DNA of 31,664 nt from contig JAFYCC010000046.1 in NCBI GenBank assembly GCA_017539885.1, positions 1 through 31,664 of the forward strand. The letters run 5' to 3'. Position numbers and translations under genes: made by a program. The notes under the pieces are model-generated. The model saw only the letters and a program-made list of their open reading frames with translations. It had not been told where the DNA came from and made no database searches. Source of the DNA: Oscillospiraceae bacterium. Its GTDB lineage: Bacteria > Bacillota_A > Clostridia > Oscillospirales > Oscillospiraceae. This document shows positions 7,084 to 13,779 of this stretch, piece by piece; positions within the stretch are counted from its first letter, which is position 1, and each line of letters opens with the position of its first letter.

Positions 7084-7977
7084 ATGAAAATGAAGAATCG
7101 TTTGTTTCAGACGGAGACACGAAGCATACCCGTGGGGAAGCACAGCATCAAGCTTCTCATCCTGCGCCCGCCCGCTCCGGCCTCTGAGAAGACGCCGGGC
7201 GTGTTATGGATACACGGGGGAGGTTACCAGTCCGGCTCCGCCAAAGATGTCTTTGCCACAAGAGCGTTCTCTCTCGTGGTGAAATACGGAGCAACGCTGG
7301 TCGCGCCGAATTACAGACTCTCCAAAAAGCATCCCTATCCGGCTGCTCTTCACGACTGCTATGCATCTCTCATCTATCTGAAAGAGCATGCGGATGAGCT
7401 TGGAGTCCGCTCTGATCAGATCATGGTAGGCGGCGAGAGCGCGGGGGGCGGTATGGCAGCGGCGCTGTGCATGCTCGCTCATGACCGTAAAGAGGTGAAT
7501 ATCGCCTTTCAGATGCCGCTTTATCCTATGCTGGATGACCGGGATACGCCGTCTTCCGCGGACAACCACGCGCCAAACTGGAACACAAAGCGCAACCGCA
7601 AGGCCTGGAAACGGTATCTCGGGGACGCATACGGGACGGATATCGTCTCCTGCTATGCGGCGCCATCCCGCAGGGACGATTACAGCGGACTGCCGCCGTG
7701 TTACACATTTGTGGGCGATATCGAGCCCTTTTACTGGGAGACTGTTGAATATGTCCGGCGCCTGCGTGAGGCCGGCGTCGAGGCAGAGGTCGACGTATAT
7801 CCCGATTGGTTCCATGCCTATGACATCCTGTTTCCGGCCAAAAAGATCGTTCACGAGGCGATCGCAAAGTTCGAGGAGCATTATCAATATGCGGCAGAAC
7901 ACTATTTCGCGCCGCAGGAAGACAGCAGAGGGGAGACCGGTAACAATGATACGCCTGGAAGCGGTCACGCCGGATAA
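7084..7977 (+). CDS. Alpha/beta hydrolase, HSL-type esterase
   Basis: A 297-residue cytosolic esterase of the hormone-sensitive-lipase/GDXG class. The oxyanion motif is HGGG (H44-G47), the nucleophile elbow GGESAGGG places S119, and D212 (FVGDIEP) with H244 (DWFHAYDI) complete the triad. No signal peptide is seen. It likely cleaves short-chain acyl esters and, being third in the operon of a putative acyltransferase, could remove or edit the same acyl group (inference). GAGG lies 7 bases before the ATG and the gap to the DUF6320 gene is 9 bases. Its end overlaps the GNAT gene by 32 bases. Confidence 0.9.
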   Translation: MKMKNRLFQTETRSIPVGKHSIKLLILRPPAPASEKTPGVLWIHGGGYQSGSAKDVFATRAFSLVVKYGATLVAPNYRLSKKHPYPAALHDCYASLIYLKEHADELGVRSDQIMVGGESAGGGMAAALCMLAHDRKEVNIAFQMPLYPMLDDRDTPSSADNHAPNWNTKRNRKAWKRYLGDAYGTDIVSCYAAPSRRDDYSGLPPCYTFVGDIEPFYWETVEYVRRLREAGVEAEVDVYPDWFHAYDILFPAKKIVHEAIAKFEEHYQYAAEHYFAPQEDSRGETGNNDTPGSGHAG

Positions 7978-8380
7978 CTGGAGGGAAGAACTGCGCGTGT
8001 CGGAGACGCAGGTACGATATGTCTCCGATGCCATGAGGCTGCTGGCGCGCGCATACGCGTACCGGGACAGCCGCAGCCGGGCATATTTGATCTGCGCGGA
8101 CGAGACTCCGGTCGGAATGGCGCTGTATTACGACTGCGATGCGCTGCAAGCCTACGATCTCAGCCAGCTGTTTATCGACAGCAGATTTCAGGGCATGGGA
8201 TTCGGGATCGAAGCGGCACGTCAGCTTCTCGCGGAGATGAGTCTGGACGGGAAATTTGAGAAGGTCGTTCTGTGCTATGTCGAGGGAAACAACGCCGCAC
8301 GATCCCTGTTTGAGAAACTGGGCTTTTCCCGGAACGGGGAACGGGACGGCGATGAGATCGTCATGGAGAAAGCACTGTAA
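7946..8380 (+). CDS. GNAT-family N-acetyltransferase
   Basis: A 144-residue GNAT enzyme. The acetyl-CoA pyrophosphate-binding motif is visible as FQGMGFGIEAARQLL, preceded by the beta strand LSQLFIDSRF, and the C-terminal part has NNAARSLFEKLGFSRNGERD, typical of the fold's last motif. The acceptor is unknown. The chosen ATG lies within the 3' end of the esterase gene, with GGGAG about 11 bases upstream; upstream in-frame codons would be an implausible extension through the esterase. It is the last gene of the operon and faces the minus-strand DUF1295 gene across a strong hairpin. Confidence 0.85.
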   Translation: MIRLEAVTPDNWREELRVSETQVRYVSDAMRLLARAYAYRDSRSRAYLICADETPVGMALYYDCDALQAYDLSQLFIDSRFQGMGFGIEAARQLLAEMSLDGKFEKVVLCYVEGNNAARSLFEKLGFSRNGERDGDEIVMEKAL

Positions 8381-8385
8381 GGTGT

Positions 8386-8433
8386 GTATGCAAGAAACCG
8401 CTTTGCGAAAACGCAAAGCGGTTTCTTGCATAC
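8386..8433. terminator. Perfect 22-bp-stem hairpin between convergent genes
   Basis: Bases 8386-8407 and 8412-8433 are exact reverse complements around an AAAA loop. It begins 5 bases after the GNAT stop and ends 10 bases before the DUF1295 stop, so it can end transcripts from both sides. Short T-runs occur within the arm rather than after it. Confidence 0.75.
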
Positions 8434-8443
8434 TGCCGCGGCT

Positions 8444-9301
8444 TCAATGCCGGTTCGGAAGCAGAAGCAGCATGGATGTCTTTTCCCGGTATTCGGCGTA
8501 GTCCGGCCGCCGGGATGCGTTGTGCTTTTCCATCATGGGAACGGACACGGCGAGAAACAGCAGGATGATTGTCAGAAAACCGATTCCGAGGTACCACTTC
8601 TCGGGGCGGAGCGCGGCGTAATAGAGGAACAGGCCGGTCCAGAAGGACATCTCGCCAAGATAATTCGGATGGCGCGAATACTTCCAGACACCCTCATTGC
8701 ATGTGCGCCGCTGACCCGGGTGCTCCCGAAGAAAACGATGGATCGAACGGTCGGAGACGTACTCCAGACAGACAGCTGCGAGCATGATGAGAGCGCCGAC
8801 GAGTGAAAGCGGAACAAGCACGGCTTCCTGAATCGACAGGATTGCCGGTATGAAGCCGGAGAAAACGACGAGCGTGGGAACGAGATGGAGCCCGAAAAAG
8901 CTGATGAGCGTGAACACGGGCGCGGAATGCATCTCCCGGTACATCGCGTAGCGCCAGTCTTCGTGCCGCAAGCCCCGGTAGGTGATGTACCAGTTTCCCG
9001 TCAGCCGGACGGACCAGACGAGAAACAGCGCAAGCAGCGTCAATGCATTCGCGTTCCACAGATGGCATTTGTACATGATCGCAAGTAGCATCACGACAGG
9101 CGCAACGCTCCAGTACGGATCATAGATGGACACGTCCGAAAAGGCACAGGAGGCGAGAAACAGGAGAAAAGTCGCACAAACGGTAAACGCGGCGGCAGCA
9201 GCGATGATATTTTCGATCAGGGTGAAGGGAATCCACGCGATGGCAAAAGCCACCAGGTACAGCGCGGAGTCGATCAGAAGCCCTTTGCGCTTTTCGGGCA
9301 T
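8444..9301 (-). CDS. DUF1295 / isoprenylcysteine-methyltransferase-like membrane protein
   Basis: A 285-residue polytopic membrane protein with about seven hydrophobic segments. The C-terminal region carries GVWKYSRHPNYLGEMSFWTG, the hallmark of the DUF1295/steroid 5-alpha-reductase/ICMT superfamily, where this segment binds the cofactor. SDVSIYDPYWSVAPV and VRLTGNWYITYRG match the bacterial DUF1295 group. Substrate unknown; lipid or isoprenoid reduction or methylation are the family's activities. It starts 1 base after the stop of the TerB-like gene without an obvious ribosome site, so it is probably translated by coupling. Confidence 0.88.
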   Translation of the reverse strand: MPEKRKGLLIDSALYLVAFAIAWIPFTLIENIIAAAAAFTVCATFLLFLASCAFSDVSIYDPYWSVAPVVMLLAIMYKCHLWNANALTLLALFLVWSVRLTGNWYITYRGLRHEDWRYAMYREMHSAPVFTLISFFGLHLVPTLVVFSGFIPAILSIQEAVLVPLSLVGALIMLAAVCLEYVSDRSIHRFLREHPGQRRTCNEGVWKYSRHPNYLGEMSFWTGLFLYYAALRPEKWYLGIGFLTIILLFLAVSVPMMEKHNASRRPDYAEYREKTSMLLLLPNRH

Positions 9302-9302
9302 C

Positions 9303-9776
9303 TCAGCACCCGCACATCGCGAGAGACCGCAGACGCTGCGCCGCTTCGATCTCGGAGGCGGTGATCATGCCGTCGCTGCCGATTAGAATGTCGCAGATGA
9401 GCGAGAGCAGCTCTCTGAAGGCATCGGCCAGCTTTGTGTTTTCAGCCTCCAGATGCCGCAGGCTCTCGGAGAAATCGACCTCGATCGGCAGGTCGAACCG
9501 ATCACGGCAGTTTTCATAGACCTCTGCGAGCGATTCGGGCGTCTGTGAAAAGCCGAAGCTTCTGTTCAGGGCTTCAGCTTCCTTCGCGCTGATCTTTCCG
9601 TCCGCGACGATCAGCCGCAGGATCATGCCAAGCAGTTCGTTCTCATAATAGACGTCCATTTCTCCGAGCGCGTCCTTATCCCATTCCTTCAGATCCTCCA
9701 GCGCGTCGCAGCCGAGGATGAAACGCTCGTATTTGGTGCGGAATTCCTCAGTCAGAGACTCAATATCTTTCATCAT
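9303..9776 (-). CDS. TerB-like acidic helical protein
   Basis: A 157-residue, very acidic, probably all-helical cytosolic protein. Residues 50-70 (GMILRLIVADGKISAKEAEAL) match the core of the TerB/DjlA-like fold, and a weaker second copy of the D-G-x-I-x-x-x-E pattern occurs near 137-150 (IGSDGMITASEIEA). These acidic turns are metal-binding in tellurite-resistance TerB, but no other ter gene is present, so tellurite resistance should not be assumed. The ATG at 9776 lacks a good ribosome site: GGAGG lies about 20 bases upstream. An ATT at 9788 would be well placed after it, so the true start is uncertain. Confidence 0.65.
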   Translation of the reverse strand: MMKDIESLTEEFRTKYERFILGCDALEDLKEWDKDALGEMDVYYENELLGMILRLIVADGKISAKEAEALNRSFGFSQTPESLAEVYENCRDRFDLPIEVDFSESLRHLEAENTKLADAFRELLSLICDILIGSDGMITASEIEAAQRLRSLAMCGC

Positions 9777-9985
9777 AATTCGCGCAATATACCCCGCCTC
9801 CGCAGACGGGCCGAAATGCGCTTCCCCCTTCCCGGTTCAATCTTTTTTCGTTCAGTGAAAGCAAGCTGCCGCAATACCGCCGGAAAACGAAAGGATCCGA
9901 AAACGGACGGCCACGTCTCCGCTGTGCGGAACATGTCATCGTGAAGTCCGTACCGGCCCGTTTCGAACCTGAAATCTCATGCAGT

Positions 9986-10014
9986 ATCTTATACCATTTT
10001 CCGCAGCTTGACAA
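9986..10014 (-). promoter_or_regulatory. Promoter of the TerB-like/DUF1295 pair
   Basis: On the minus strand TTGTCA is followed after 17 bases by TAAGAT. Confidence 0.5.
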
Positions 10015-10062
10015 CAGGAATCAGTTGCCGGCGCGAAAGGCGGCGCCGCCGAGCGGTACGAC

Positions 10063-10091
10063 TTGACAAGGCGGGGGAGCGCGGCGATAAT
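10063..10091 (+). promoter_or_regulatory. Promoter of the MoaE-like operon
   Basis: TTGACA, 17 bases and GATAAT: a perfect -35 and a five-of-six -10. The expected transcript start is about 28 bases before the ATG. Confidence 0.85.
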
Positions 10092-10125
10092 AGAAAACGT
10101 ATTTCTGTCTCGGAGGCGAAGCATC

Positions 10126-10530
10126 ATGTCTGAACACGTCCCGTCTGTCGAAGCATGGCTGCGGGAGGCCAAGGCCGATCCTGCCGCCGCGGAATGCGGC
10201 ATGTTCCTGATACACAACGGCGTCGTGCGCCGAACGGCCCGCGCGGAGGTTCGTGAGGGGAAAACGGGCGTCGGAGACGTGCAGGGCATGGATTTTGACT
10301 ACGATCCGGATAAGGTCGCGCATGCCGTTGCCCGTGCGAGAGAGCTGCCGGGCATCCGCTGGGTGCGGGTCTGGCTGAACCGCGGACATCTGGAGGTGGG
10401 CGACGACATCATGCTCGTACTCATCGGCGGAGATATCCGACCGCGCGTGGTGGATGCGCTGCAGAAGCTCGTCGGGGAGATCAAGAACGAGTGCGTGCTC
10501 GAACGTGAACTGATTCCCGACCCGGAATAA
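10126..10530 (+). CDS. MoaE-like protein (molybdopterin synthase large-subunit family)
   Basis: A 134-residue protein related to MoaE, the catalytic subunit that inserts sulphur into precursor Z during molybdopterin synthesis. The family pattern is seen in GMFLIHNGVVRRTAR and VRVWLNRGHLEVGDDIMLVLI. The active-site region is altered: the usual HR pair reads DIRPR (103-107), one lysine is kept (K120 in GEIKNE), but the second catalytic lysine of the PIWK segment is missing (CVLERE). No moaD, moaA or moaC is in the window. It may therefore be a diverged paralogue with another role. GGAGG lies 9 bases before the ATG and 14 bases separate it from the next gene. Confidence 0.75.
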   Translation: MSEHVPSVEAWLREAKADPAAAECGMFLIHNGVVRRTARAEVREGKTGVGDVQGMDFDYDPDKVAHAVARARELPGIRWVRVWLNRGHLEVGDDIMLVLIGGDIRPRVVDALQKLVGEIKNECVLERELIPDPE

Positions 10531-10544
10531 GAAGGAAACTGAAC

Positions 10545-11474
10545 ATGGTATATGAGAACATACTGCAGGCCATGGGCGGTACGCCCGTGGTGCGCCTGAA
10601 CAAGCTGCCGGGAGAGGGCAGCGCGGAGATCCTCGTGAAAGTGGAGGGGCTCAACGTGGGCGGCTCCATCAAGACTCGAACGGCGCTTTGCATGCTCGAA
10701 GCGGCGGAGAGAGAGGGGCTGATCGGTCCGGAGAGCATTATTGTCGAGCCGACGAGCGGCAATCAGGGCATAGGGCTGGCGCTTGTCGGCGCGGTGAAGG
10801 GTTACCGGACCATCATCATTATGCCGGACTCCGTCAGCGAGGAGCGGAGAAAGCTCGTGCGGCATTACGGCGCGGAGGTACAGCTTATCCACGACGCGGG
10901 CGATATCGGCAAATGTATCGACGAGTGCCTGCAGACGGCGCTGCGCATGGCCAGAAAAGACAGCCGGGTCTACGTTCCGCAGCAGTTTGCCAATTACAAC
11001 AACATCGTCGCCCATCTCGAGGGCACGGCCAAAGAAATCCTTGAGCAGGTGAACGGACCGATCCACGGCTTTTGCTCCGGTATCGGAACCGGCGGCACCA
11101 TCACCGGCATCGGCCGGATGCTGCGTGAAAAGAACCCGGAGATGACGATCTGGGCTGTCGAGCCGGAGAACGCTGCGATCCTCGCCGGAGGCGCCATCGG
11201 AACACATCTGCAGATGGGCATCGGCGACGGCATCATCCCGGAGATCCTCGACATGGAGATCTATGACGACATCTGCGTCATAACGGATGCGGAGGCGATC
11301 GAGACCGCCAAGCGCCTTGCGCGCGAGGAGGGACTGATGGTCGGGATCTCCAGCGGTACGAACGTGGCCGCGGCGCTGAAAATGGCTAAGATACTCGGAC
11401 CGGGCAAAACGGTCGTCACAGTTCTGCCGGATACTGCCGAGCGGTATTTCTCTACGCCGCTGTTTACAGAGTGA
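10545..11474 (+). CDS. PLP-dependent cysteine-synthase-family enzyme
   Basis: A 309-residue fold-type II PLP enzyme close to CysK. The cofactor lysine is K43 in GGSIKTR, the substrate loop reads PTSGNQGIG (70-77), the phosphate-binding loop GIGTGGTITG starts at 180, and the C-terminus has AERYFSTPLF. CysK normally has TSGNTG; Q74 replaces the threonine that contacts the amino-acid substrate, so O-acetylserine may not be the substrate. Alternatives are other beta-replacement reactions giving cysteine or cystathionine. AAGGA lies 8 bases before the ATG. It shares a promoter with the MoaE-like gene and is followed by a strong terminator, so the pair forms a complete unit and may link cysteine-derived sulphur with the MoaE-like protein (inference). 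Confidence 0.85.
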   Translation: MVYENILQAMGGTPVVRLNKLPGEGSAEILVKVEGLNVGGSIKTRTALCMLEAAEREGLIGPESIIVEPTSGNQGIGLALVGAVKGYRTIIIMPDSVSEERRKLVRHYGAEVQLIHDAGDIGKCIDECLQTALRMARKDSRVYVPQQFANYNNIVAHLEGTAKEILEQVNGPIHGFCSGIGTGGTITGIGRMLREKNPEMTIWAVEPENAAILAGGAIGTHLQMGIGDGIIPEILDMEIYDDICVITDAEAIETAKRLAREEGLMVGISSGTNVAAALKMAKILGPGKTVVTVLPDTAERYFSTPLFTE

Positions 11475-11479
11475 GTCAC

Positions 11480-11517
11480 GCGGGAGCGGAGAAGCGCCGC
11501 TCCCGCTATTTTCTTTT
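11480..11517 (+). terminator. Terminator of the MoaE-like/CysK-like operon
   Basis: GCGGGAGCGG and CCGCTCCCGC form a 10-bp perfect stem with a 7-base loop, followed by a T-rich tail. Confidence 0.93.
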
Positions 11518-11576
11518 TTCAAAGCGCCGGACGCATGGAGATTCCAACGATTAAGCGCGGAAAAGGGCGAAAACTC

Positions 11577-11605
11577 TTGCATTCGCGATGTTTGTGTTGT
11601 ATGAT
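11577..11605 (+). promoter_or_regulatory. Promoter of the DUF1508 gene
   Basis: TTGCAT, 17 bases and TATGAT. The transcript would have a leader of about 50 bases ending in a strong GGGAGG ribosome site. Confidence 0.7.
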
Positions 11606-11664
11606 GACAACGGTGGCGCAAAGCCGCCCGAAACAAAGAAATATTTATTTGGGAGGCACATAAT

Positions 11665-12042
11665 ATGGGTAAGTTCGTAGTCAAGACCGTCAAGACCGGC
11701 TTCATGTTCAATCTGAAGGCTGACAACGGCGAAGTCATCGCCACCTCTGAAGTCTACACCACCGAGCGCGCCTGCAACGCGGGCATCGCCAGCGTGCAGA
11801 AGAACGCGCCCATCGCCGCGATCGAGGATCAGACCGTTGAAGGCTTTGAGAAGCAGAAGCACCCCAAGTTCGAGGTCTATACCGACAAGAAGGGCGAATT
11901 CCGTTATCGCCTGAAGGCCACCAACGGCCAGATCATTGCCGTCGGCGAGGCCTATAAGGCCAAGAAGAGCTGCCTTGGCGGCATCGAGTCCGTCCGCAAG
12001 AACGCGGCAAACGGCAAGATCGTCAAGGAAGAGGCTAAGTAA
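11665..12042 (+). CDS. DUF1508 (YegP-type) two-repeat protein
   Basis: A 125-residue basic protein made of two DUF1508 repeats: residues about 3-48 (GFMFNLKADNGEVIATSEVY, then ACNAGIASVQKNAP) and about 68-115 (FRYRLKATNGQIIAVGEAY, then CLGGIESVRKNA). YegP-like proteins are small dimers of unknown role. Codon use is far more biased than in neighbours (almost only AAG, GGC, ATC, GCC), the promoter is good and GGGAGG sits 8 bases before the ATG, so strong expression is expected. It is a single-gene unit with its own promoter and terminator. Confidence 0.93.
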   Translation: MGKFVVKTVKTGFMFNLKADNGEVIATSEVYTTERACNAGIASVQKNAPIAAIEDQTVEGFEKQKHPKFEVYTDKKGEFRYRLKATNGQIIAVGEAYKAKKSCLGGIESVRKNAANGKIVKEEAK

Positions 12043-12058
12043 GCATCCGATCATTACA

Positions 12059-12095
12059 CAGAGCCTGACGCACAATCGCGTCAGGCTCTGTTTCT
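12059..12095 (+). terminator. Terminator after the DUF1508 gene
   Basis: CAGAGCCTGACGC and GCGTCAGGCTCTG form a 13-bp perfect stem, followed by TTTCTT. Confidence 0.93.
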
Positions 12096-12099
12096 TACG

Positions 12100-12140
12100 G
12101 CAGGCCCTTGCCCGGATAATCCGGGCGGACAGGGGCCTGC
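12100..12140. terminator. Second hairpin between convergent genes
   Basis: Outer arms GCAGGCCC/GGGCCTGC enclose an inner stem CCCGGA/TCCGGG. It lies directly after the stop of the minus-strand DMT transporter. Together with the preceding hairpin it would insulate the two convergent units. Confidence 0.6.
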
Positions 12141-12141
12141 T

Positions 12142-13038
12142 TTATTCTGCCTTTTCGGGGGATGACTGCTTTTGCCTGAGGTTGAGCGCCGCGATGGCGA
12201 GCAGCACGAGCGCCACACCGAGCACGACGCGCACGGTCAGCCTCTCATCGAAGAGGACGGCGCCCACGAGGGTGGCCACAACGGGCTCAGTGGAGGCCAT
12301 GACGGCTGCCTTCCCGGTCTCCGTTCCGCTCAGACCGTAGGTGTAGAGCAGATAGGGCAGGAAACAGGAGAAAAGACCCGTCGCCACGCACCAGAGCGCC
12401 GCGGGCAGGGAGGAGGTCATCAGGCGCAGCGGCTCCCCGCCGCCCCAGATCACGACGGCGCCTAATGTGCCGATGAACATGGCATAGAAATTGATCGTGC
12501 GGCTGTCATAGCCCCGCAGCAGCGCGAAACGTGCGAAGATGCTGTACAGCGCGTAGCCGAGTCCCGCACCGAGGCCGAAAAGAATGCCGGGCACGTTCAC
12601 CTCGCCGCCGCCCAACCCGGAAACCAGACAGCAGCCTGCAAAGGCCAGCAGCAGTGCAACGACCTTTGTAACCGTGAGCTTTTCCCGGAAAAGAAACAGC
12701 GAAAGCACCATCACGATGCTCGGAGCGGTGTAGAGCAGAACGGCGGCCATGGACAGGCTCGTCAGTTTGATACACTGGAAATAGCACCAGGTGAAGAAGA
12801 GCAGACTGCACAGTCCAACGCCCAGAAAACACCAGAGATCGCGCAGCCGGATGCGGAACAGCTTCGGATCCTTGAAAAGAAGCAGAACGGCGAAAAGAAC
12901 TGCCGCGATGCCGCAGCGCACGATGAGCGCGCCCGGCGCATCGAAGCCCAGCGCGTACAGGTTTCTCGTGAACAGCCCCATGAAGCCCCAGAGGCAGCCC
13001 GCAGCCAGAATGGCAAGCGTATACTTCAGCTTTTTCAT
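12142..13038 (-). CDS. EamA/DMT-family transporter
   Basis: A 298-residue membrane protein with about ten helices in two EamA repeats. The first repeat begins LAILAAGCLWGFMGLFTRNL; the second contains GALGYALYS-like segments (GLGAGLGYALYSIFARFALL) and ends with TEPVVATLVGAVLFDERLT, the usual EamA closing motif. Members export or import metabolites such as amino acids or nucleosides; the substrate here cannot be told. I chose the ATG at 13038, which overlaps the DUF554 stop as ATGA and so is translationally coupled; a GTG 27 bases further up would lie within the upstream gene. Confidence 0.92.
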   Translation of the reverse strand: MKKLKYTLAILAAGCLWGFMGLFTRNLYALGFDAPGALIVRCGIAAVLFAVLLLFKDPKLFRIRLRDLWCFLGVGLCSLLFFTWCYFQCIKLTSLSMAAVLLYTAPSIVMVLSLFLFREKLTVTKVVALLLAFAGCCLVSGLGGGEVNVPGILFGLGAGLGYALYSIFARFALLRGYDSRTINFYAMFIGTLGAVVIWGGGEPLRLMTSSLPAALWCVATGLFSCFLPYLLYTYGLSGTETGKAAVMASTEPVVATLVGAVLFDERLTVRVVLGVALVLLAIAALNLRQKQSSPEKAE

Positions 13039-13754
13039 GACAGATGGACGAGACGGCTGATCCACTGCATCAGCGGCAGCAGACCAATGGGCAGAAACAT
13101 GGCCGGAAGCATGTTGCCGGCACGTATACGCTTATCGCCTGTCGCGCCCAGCATGTTCAGTCCAAGAGCGATGATGACGAGGCTCCCGGTCGCAGACATC
13201 TCCGCGACGGTCGCACCTGGCAGAAAATCGCCGATGAAGATGAACAGCAGCGTGAGCAGACCCTGGTAGATCAGTACAGCCGCGGCGGAGAAAGCTACGC
13301 CGATCCCCATGGCGGCGGAAAGCGTGACGGCGGTCACGCAGTCGATCACGCTTTTGGAGATGATCGTGGAATAGTCGTGGTTGATACCTGCCTCCATGCT
13401 GCCGACGACGGCCATGCTGCCTACGCAGAACATCAGCGAGGCGGTCATGAAGCCTTCCGTGAAGCGGCCGGACTCGCGCCCTTTCATGATGCGCCGCTTG
13501 AGCACCTCGCCGAGCGAGTCCAGCCTGTCCTCGATGCGCAGCAGTTCGCCGATGATGGTGCCGATGACCATGCTGAGAATTACACACAGGAGGTTTTGCG
13601 TCTTGATCGCGCCGGAAACGCCGATCAGCAGCACGCAGAGCCCGAGCGCGACCATGATGGTCTTGGAGATGGAATCTTTGATTTTGCTTTTGAAGAGCAG
13701 ACCGAGCGCGCTGCCGAGCAGCACGAGCACGGCGTTGATAACACATGCGATCAT
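13035..13754 (-). CDS. DUF554 membrane protein
   Basis: A 239-residue protein of the DUF554 (YdfK/YqgA-type) family with about seven hydrophobic segments. Diagnostic stretches are NAVLVLLGSALGLLFKSKI near the start, GTIIGELLRIEDRLDSLGE in the middle, FMTASLMFCVGSMAVVGSM, and IALGLNMLGATGDKRIRAGN near the end. Function is unknown, possibly transport. AGAAGG lies 7 bases before the ATG. It sits 25 bases after glpK and overlaps the DMT transporter by 4 bases, so all three may be one transcript. Confidence 0.92.
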   Translation of the reverse strand: MIACVINAVLVLLGSALGLLFKSKIKDSISKTIMVALGLCVLLIGVSGAIKTQNLLCVILSMVIGTIIGELLRIEDRLDSLGEVLKRRIMKGRESGRFTEGFMTASLMFCVGSMAVVGSMEAGINHDYSTIISKSVIDCVTAVTLSAAMGIGVAFSAAAVLIYQGLLTLLFIFIGDFLPGATVAEMSATGSLVIIALGLNMLGATGDKRIRAGNMLPAMFLPIGLLPLMQWISRLVHLS

Positions 13755-13779
13755 CTGGAAACCTTCTTTTCGGTACGCT

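Larger units (their letters stand above)
9777..10125. other. Promoter-rich intergenic region with a long minus-strand leader
   Basis: This 349-base gap holds two back-to-back promoters (9986-10014 minus, 10063-10091 plus). The minus-strand transcript would have a leader of about 200 bases with short inverted segments (for example TCCGC and GCGGA around 9920). I recognise no known riboswitch in it. Confidence 0.5.

Noticed and set aside
5461..7143. A 560-codon open frame on the minus strand
   Set aside because: It is antisense to the condensation-like and DUF6320 genes; composition is that of a shadow frame.
9303..9776. Calling the TerB-like gene tellurite resistance
   Set aside because: Only the fold pattern supports TerB and no other ter gene is present.
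9760..10014. An 84-codon minus-strand frame with TTG start before the TerB-like gene
   Set aside because: Its start codon coincides with the -35 box of the promoter, so it would not be transcribed whole; no ribosome site or domain.
10299..11744. A 481-codon minus-strand frame
   Set aside because: It runs opposite the MoaE-like and CysK-like genes and through their terminator and the next promoter.
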